Below, one piece after another: positions 60,301 through 64,000 of a DNA stretch of 64,000 bases (positions within the stretch are counted from its first letter, which is position 1; each line of letters starts with the position of its first letter). The position numbers and the translations under genes are program-made. Under the pieces are notes generated by a model, which was not told the origin of the DNA, searched no databases, and worked only from the letters and a program-made list of their open reading frames with translations. Source of the stretch: Tubulanus polymorphus (Eukaryota; Nemertea; Palaeonemertea; Tubulaniformes; Tubulanidae); assembly GCF_964204645.1 (NCBI RefSeq), contig NC_134033.1:15378155-15442154 (forward strand), read 5' to 3'.

Positions 60301-63300
60301 AGATTGTAATCTGTAAATAAATCAAAAAGTTGAAATAATCTGCTGATTTTGTTTAATGTCTGGTGTTTGTAGTTCATTTTCAATAAGAAATGTCTCAGGT
60401 GAAGTACTGAACACATGTGAAGTGTGGACGATCAGTTTTTGAAAGTGTGCTGATTAAATGGCTGATATCTGGGGTTTGTAGTTCATTTTCAATTAAAAAT
60501 GTCTCAGGTGAAGTACTGAACACATGTGAAGTGTGAAAGATCAATGTGTGCTAATAAAATGTCTAATGTTTGGTGTTTGTAGTTCATTTTCAAGAGATAT
60601 ACATGTACAAACCTTTCATGGCTAACTCATCCAGATAAACAACATTCACCCGGCTATTGGCGCTACATCTGCCTACCCTGACTACCTTTAACAGCGCCGA
60701 CTCGGACATCCCTAAGAAACCAAGACGCACAAGTTGAACATAACAATAGTCTCTTTACTGGTCCTAAAACGGCGGGTCGCGTATCTTCCCAAAGTTAGCA
60801 ACATTTTCAAATAGTTTTCTACTTACGTTTTTTTACTTGTTTGTTGCGTTCGGCTAGAAGTAACGAAGTCATGTAATCGGCGCTCTCCTCACACGCGCTG
60901 CACAGTAAAATCCTAGCGTTGTTTTTTTTCTATATTATAAGAAAGGGTCAAGTCATTTGATAATGTGATAAAAGATCTTTTGTAAATAGGTCATCACCTT
61001 TCCGGACCCAGTAGATTCCTAACTCTAGATCGATTCGAATTTTTGTTCAAAGTTAAGGCGATATAATATGAGTTATAGACAATGGAATCTAATTCACATT
61101 CTGGAGTTGCAACGGTTATAAATTTCAGGATTCTCGCGTTCAAGTTTAACCCTTTCAGTGTCGACTAATCAATACCCGTATAGTGCTGGAGATAATTTTA
61201 AAATTTTGAAAAAATCCACCCCTTGTGTGTTGAATAACGGGAATACCACTAAAGTGCGTCTACACTGCGGTGTATCGTTAGTAACTAATATTTCACTATG
61301 TTTGACAGGTGCTACCATCTTTCAATAGAGATAAACTAATTACTAATTACATCAATACAGCGCAGTGCAGTGTAATAGCAAAATCCATCACCGATTCATA
61401 CACCGCACTGCGGTGTAGACGCATTGAAAGGGTTAAGAGAAGTATATCCCATTTTACCTGTACGATCTGTTTGGCTAAACCGACAGCGCAGCGAGTTTTA
61501 CCGGTTCCCGGAAAGCCCTGCACTAGAACGCACTTGGGTCGACTCTCGTCGTTTAATACGCCGTGCAACGACACCTGAATCGCAACCATTTGTGATTTAT
61601 TAAACCACGACTGAAACGTAAAAGAGACATCTTTCAATTTGAAATTGAAAGCCAATTGTTTCAATTTACCTAATTTCGAGGGACAGTTCTGCGAAGGTCG
61701 GATAATTGAAACAGTGAAACAGTGAAAATCAAAACTGCATAAATCTCAGAACGAAATTCAATTTAAATAGACTGTTTAATGATATAAGCAGTGAATCAGC
61801 ATTGATAAATTTGCGGAAGTATGTTAAATCAGGGTTTGAATATTGTACGTGATTTGATGTTTGAAAGATTAGAAAATTACACCAAAATTAAGCTTCAATT
61901 TTCTGTATTTTTTGGGGGGATCGAAAGCTTTGCAACTTCGGCAGCTATTACAATGCCATACACTTAACAATGAATGCAGTCCCTCTAAAATTCCAGCACA
62001 TGAAGATCACTGATATTGGCAATGATGGCAGAACTGGAACTATGAGAATTGGAATTTGTAATCGGCAGTGAGCGCATTAGCCGCTGGGATATGATTAAGT
62101 CAAAACTAATCGATGAAACTGAATAATAAATTTGGGCAAAGTGATTTGCCTCGAAAACTGGAGCTTGTTGGAAAGGGCATTGCTAACAAAGGTAAACCCA
62201 AAACTCACCAGTAAACTGTAATTATTAAACGCTGCAGTTTCTAGGAACGTATCAACAAACAGACGACTTTTCAGCAACGCGGGAGCGAGGCTCGAACGCT
62301 CCATCGATCGTAGAGCCTCGATCTGAGATAGACCGTTGCAGATGTCGACGACCGGATTCAGTTTCAGACGTACGTTTAACGGGTACGGATAGTCGCGCCA
62401 CGAGCGGATCTTCACGTCGAAACTGATGAATAGCAATTCGCAGTCGGCAACCAGCGCTGTAAATAATCACAATACGCGAGATTTGGTTTTACTGACTGGT
62501 ATTACCTTTAACCCGGGGGGGGCTAACTTAATTCATTTTCAATTTAGTTAGCCCCATGGGCCAGTTGCACAGTCGTGGCTTAAGTCCAAAAATGATCTTA
62601 AATCTAAAGACTGGTCTTAAGTTGTTAGATTGGCTATAGAACGAAGTTGGTCTTAGACTGGTCTTAAGTCTAAGCCTTGACTATGCAACCTGCCCCAGGG
62701 TTAAAGGTAATTCCGGCCTATAAAACCGGTGCCTGGATTCAGGACAGATTGGAGGGTTCAACAAAATTTCTTATCTTAATTTATCCCTTTGCCCCTGAAC
62801 AAAAACCTTTCTGAAATTTTTTAGAAAACTGGACCGTAGTTTAACAGAAAGTGCCCTCGAAGGATATTTTTGTAGACATGAAGCGTCATTGCTTTTCGAG
62901 GATCCCATGAGGATCGCCAACCAGTGAGGTAGAGAGGAATCTTACCATCAGCCTCATCCCGACACAGCCAGGGCAGTCTGCCGACATTCGCGTGTGTTAA
63001 TGCCTCCGTTTTCATAGATTCCACGAATACAAAAGTCAACCGTTTCTGCTGCTGTTTCTGCTGCTGTTTCTGCTGCTGTTTCTGGTTTGATGTTGATTCT
63101 AAACGTGTCGTCCCGATGTCACCGACAGATAACGCATCACGACCACTCTTACTGTAACCTAAATTACACAGTTACCCCCTCTGAACCTCAGCCCCAGTCC
63201 AGGGGCCGGTTGCATAGTCATGACTTACACTTAAGACCAACTTAGCCAATCTAACAAGTTAAGACCAGTCTTAAGATTTAAGACGATTTTTTGACTTAAG

Positions 63301-63570
63301 TCATAACTGTGCAACTGGCTCCAGGAGCTGGTTGCATATTCATGGCTTCGACTTAGAGCAGTAGCAAACACTAAACACTCCAGACCAGTCTTAAAACCAC
63401 ATAACTTTTGTACTTAAATCTTGACTATAGAACCGGCCACAGAACCGGTACGTACCGTAACATCTGTAAGTCATCAATCTTCCTCTGGTAGTTTTATGGA
63501 TCTCGCGCGACAGACAAAAATGAATCGTTTCACGGCATTGATTACGTTGTTTTTTCCATGATGAATAAAT
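54324..63570 (-). CDS. Sen1/Upf1-like SF1 helicase with degenerate motifs, 3' 17 exons
   Basis: Exons (5' to 3' on minus): 63456-63570, 62946-63158, 62209-62456, 61458-61610, 60827-60929, 60613-60711, 60216-60310, 59808-59888, 58939-59088, 58445-58552, 57850-58025, 57391-57477, 56851-56991, 56307-56411, 55831-55879, 55088-55244, 54324-54349. They total 2,106 nt, 701 aa, with all phases agreeing. The 5' part lies beyond the window. Motifs: Walker A LVQGFPGTGKTR intact; Ia ARILLCSACEESAD; motif II FDCAIIDQAC (usual DEAxQ); motif III LVMFGDVFSGSP (usual GDxxQLPP); motif IV SLFERL and EQYRM; V VVVTPYSAQR; the motif V/VI region reads VDVCTDDNLP...YAILSCVK (usual DxFQGxE...SxxR); C-terminal CKYGLYIVGHF, as in TRAKxGLYIVG. 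The fold is clearly of the SETX/UPF1 type (RNA/DNA helicase, nuclear or cytoplasmic). Loss of the Walker B Glu suggests ATP binding without normal hydrolysis. A Gln-rich KQQQ segment lies near residue 70 of the visible part, and a Ser run is encoded by a CAG-type repeat exon. Confidence 0.85.
54448..54627. mobile_element. 180-bp TA-flanked MITE, copy 2
   Basis: Ends CAGTCAAACCCCGATATACC and GGGGGCTTGACTG, TA on both sides, same length as copy 1. It lies in the last intron of the helicase gene. Confidence 0.88.
54906..55022. mobile_element. palindromic MITE (GGTTCCACAGTTGTGAG ends)
   Basis: GACCCGGTTCCACAGTTGTGA pairs with AACTGTGGAACTGGACCC. The inside consists of inverted TTAACTCTGAGTTAA blocks. 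Its arms match the 39-bp arrays. Confidence 0.85.
55318..55775. repeat. 39-bp tandem array, opposite orientation to 4.9-5.35 kb
   Basis: About 11 units of AACTGTGGAACTGGATCCAG with AGTCAAATTAAACCCAC. It lies in an intron of the helicase gene. Confidence 0.9.
56606..56781. mobile_element. 176-bp TA-flanked MITE, copy 3
   Basis: CAGTCAAGCCCCGATATACC at one end and GGTATATCGGAGGTCGACTG at the other, TA duplicated. It is intronic. Confidence 0.88.
57505..57792. mobile_element. piggyBac-like MITE, TTAA-flanked, copy 1 (288 bp)
   Basis: TTAA (57501) then CCCTTTCAGTGCGTC; right end GCACTGAAAGGG then TTAA (57793). TTAA duplication and CCC ends fit piggyBac. The inside has several ACACCGCACTGCGGTGT-type palindromes. 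Confidence 0.9.
58141..58260 (-). ncRNA. hammerhead-like core in a Penelope-type repeat fragment
   Basis: The minus strand reads CTGACGA, U, GATCTC, loop, GAGATC, GAAAC: the conserved CUGANGA, a 6-bp stem II and GAAA of a hammerhead ribozyme, followed by CGTCGTG. The 5' half (cleavage-site arm) is not seen, so this is probably a truncated copy. Confidence 0.45.
58590..58930. repeat. GTGTATGT-based minisatellite
   Basis: Degenerate 10-14-bp units (GTGTATGTCTG, GTGTATGTGAG) in an intron directly 3' of the motif II exon. Confidence 0.85.
59967..60074. mobile_element. piggyBac-like MITE, deleted copy (108 bp)
   Basis: TTAA then CCCTTTCAGCCG; right end CACGGAAAGGA then TTAA. It keeps only the outer parts of the 288-bp family. 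Confidence 0.75.
60350..60600. repeat. dispersed repeat with GAACACATGTGAAGTGTGG
   Basis: Two to three units homologous to 26360-26640, intronic in the helicase gene. Confidence 0.85.
61150..61432. mobile_element. piggyBac-like MITE, TTAA-flanked, copy 2 (283 bp)
   Basis: Reverse orientation of copy 1. CCCTTTCAGTGTCG and CATTGAAAGGG ends lie between TTAA sites (61146, 61433). It ends 26 bp from the Walker A exon. Confidence 0.9.
62565..62697. mobile_element. palindromic MITE (GGGCCAGTTGCACAGTCGTG)
   Basis: Ends GGGCCAGTTGCACAGTCGTG and TTGACTATGCAACCTGCCCC. The inside carries a single 47-bp unit (AGATTGGCTATAGAACG). This links the arrays at 1 and 16.6 kb to this MITE. Confidence 0.88.
63203..63436. 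mobile_element. two adjacent MITEs of the same palindromic family
   Basis: First copy GGGGCCGGTTGCATAGTC to GACTGTGCAACTGGCTCC (63203-63323). The second, more decayed, runs from GGAGCTGGTTGCATATTC to GACTATAGAACCGGCC. Confidence 0.8.
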
Positions 63571-63619
63571 CTACAAAACAATGACAAAAATCTACAATAA
63601 ATGTGCTATACAACTATAT

Positions 63620-64000
63620 ACTCACCCTCTCCCTCTCCTGGCTCTCCCTCTACCTCTCCTGGCTATCCCTCTCCCATTCCTTTTCCCTCTCTCCCTCTCC
63701 TGGCTCTCTCTCTCCCTCTCCTAGCTCTCCCTCTCCCTCTCCCTCTCCTGGCTCTCCCTCTACCTCTCCTAGCTCTCCCTCTCCCTCTCCCTCTCCTGGC
63801 TCTCCCTCTACCTCTCCTAGCTCTCCCTCTCCTGGCTCTCCCTCTCCCTCTCCTGGCTCTCCCTCTCCTAGCTCTCCCTCTCCCTCTCCCTCTCCCTCTC
63901 CTGGCTCTCCCTCTCCTAGCTCTCCCTCACCCTCTTCCACTCCCTCTCTCCCACTCCCTATCTCCCTCTCCTGGCTCTCCCGCCCCCTCTCCTGGCTCTC
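63620..64000. repeat. CTCTCCCTCTCCTGG low-complexity array
   Basis: Mixture of CCCTCT, CTCTCCTGG and CTCTCCTAG units to the window edge, pyrimidine-rich on the plus strand. The Gly/Glu reading frame across it is an artefact. It lies in an intron upstream of the first visible helicase exon. Confidence 0.93.

Noticed and set aside
63650-63940. Gly/Glu-rich ORF at the window end
   Set aside because: Reading of the CTCTCC low-complexity array in an intron; artefact of repeat period.

Overview
The window is animal nuclear DNA and most likely comes from a marine lophotrochozoan such as a mollusc or annelid. The evidence is short GT-AG exons scattered through AT-rich introns, an intron-containing tRNA-Tyr gene, a tRNA-derived SINE, several palindromic MITE families and a Ty3/Gypsy-type LTR element. 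The gene families present (VWD/C8/TIL, plakin repeat, GST-type sulfotransferase, cystine-knot hormone, Upf1/Sen1-like helicase) are all metazoan. The phylum is inferred. No bacterial features are present. Gene models were built by hand from splice sites and phase agreement. All of them close in frame, but none is backed by transcripts.

Layout. 0.5-2.6 kb (+): last three exons of a plakin-repeat protein. 4.0-6.9 kb (-): a small secreted protein resembling the IL-17 receptor ectodomain. 8.8-10.3 kb (-): a GPI-anchored, Ly6/uPAR-like Cys-rich protein. 12.9-13.8 kb: a SINE whose tRNA-like head has grown into a 12-copy 42-bp array next to a (GGGAGA)n tract. 16.4-29.9 kb (+): a 28-exon secreted protein of about 1,015 aa with two VWD-C8-TIL blocks separated by twelve two-cysteine mini-modules, each encoded by its own exon. 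30.1-32.4 kb: a head-to-head pair of small secreted four-cysteine proteins. A third, divergent member lies at 50.2-51.1 kb (-).

34.8-42.4 kb: a complete and apparently young LTR element with two 1,263-bp LTRs and a 4-bp target duplication. It encodes Gag and protease only, so it must depend on another element. 43.8-44.6 kb (-): a cystine-knot hormone-like protein. 46.7 kb (-): tRNA-Tyr(GTA). 47.6-49.4 kb (+): a Golgi carbohydrate sulfotransferase. 54.3-63.6 kb (-): the 3' seventeen exons of a Sen1/Upf1-like helicase. Its Walker A motif is intact, but motifs II, III and VI are degenerate.

Non-coding space is largely repeats: MULE-like foldbacks with 9-bp duplications, TA-flanked 180-bp MITEs, TTAA-flanked piggyBac-like MITEs, two families of palindromic MITE with tandem-expanded interiors (47-bp and 39-bp units), a 152-bp array, a 53-bp array, hammerhead-like fragments and several microsatellites. 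The genes do not form one pathway. Several are secreted or extracellular proteins suited to immunity, signalling or mucus and adhesive matrices.
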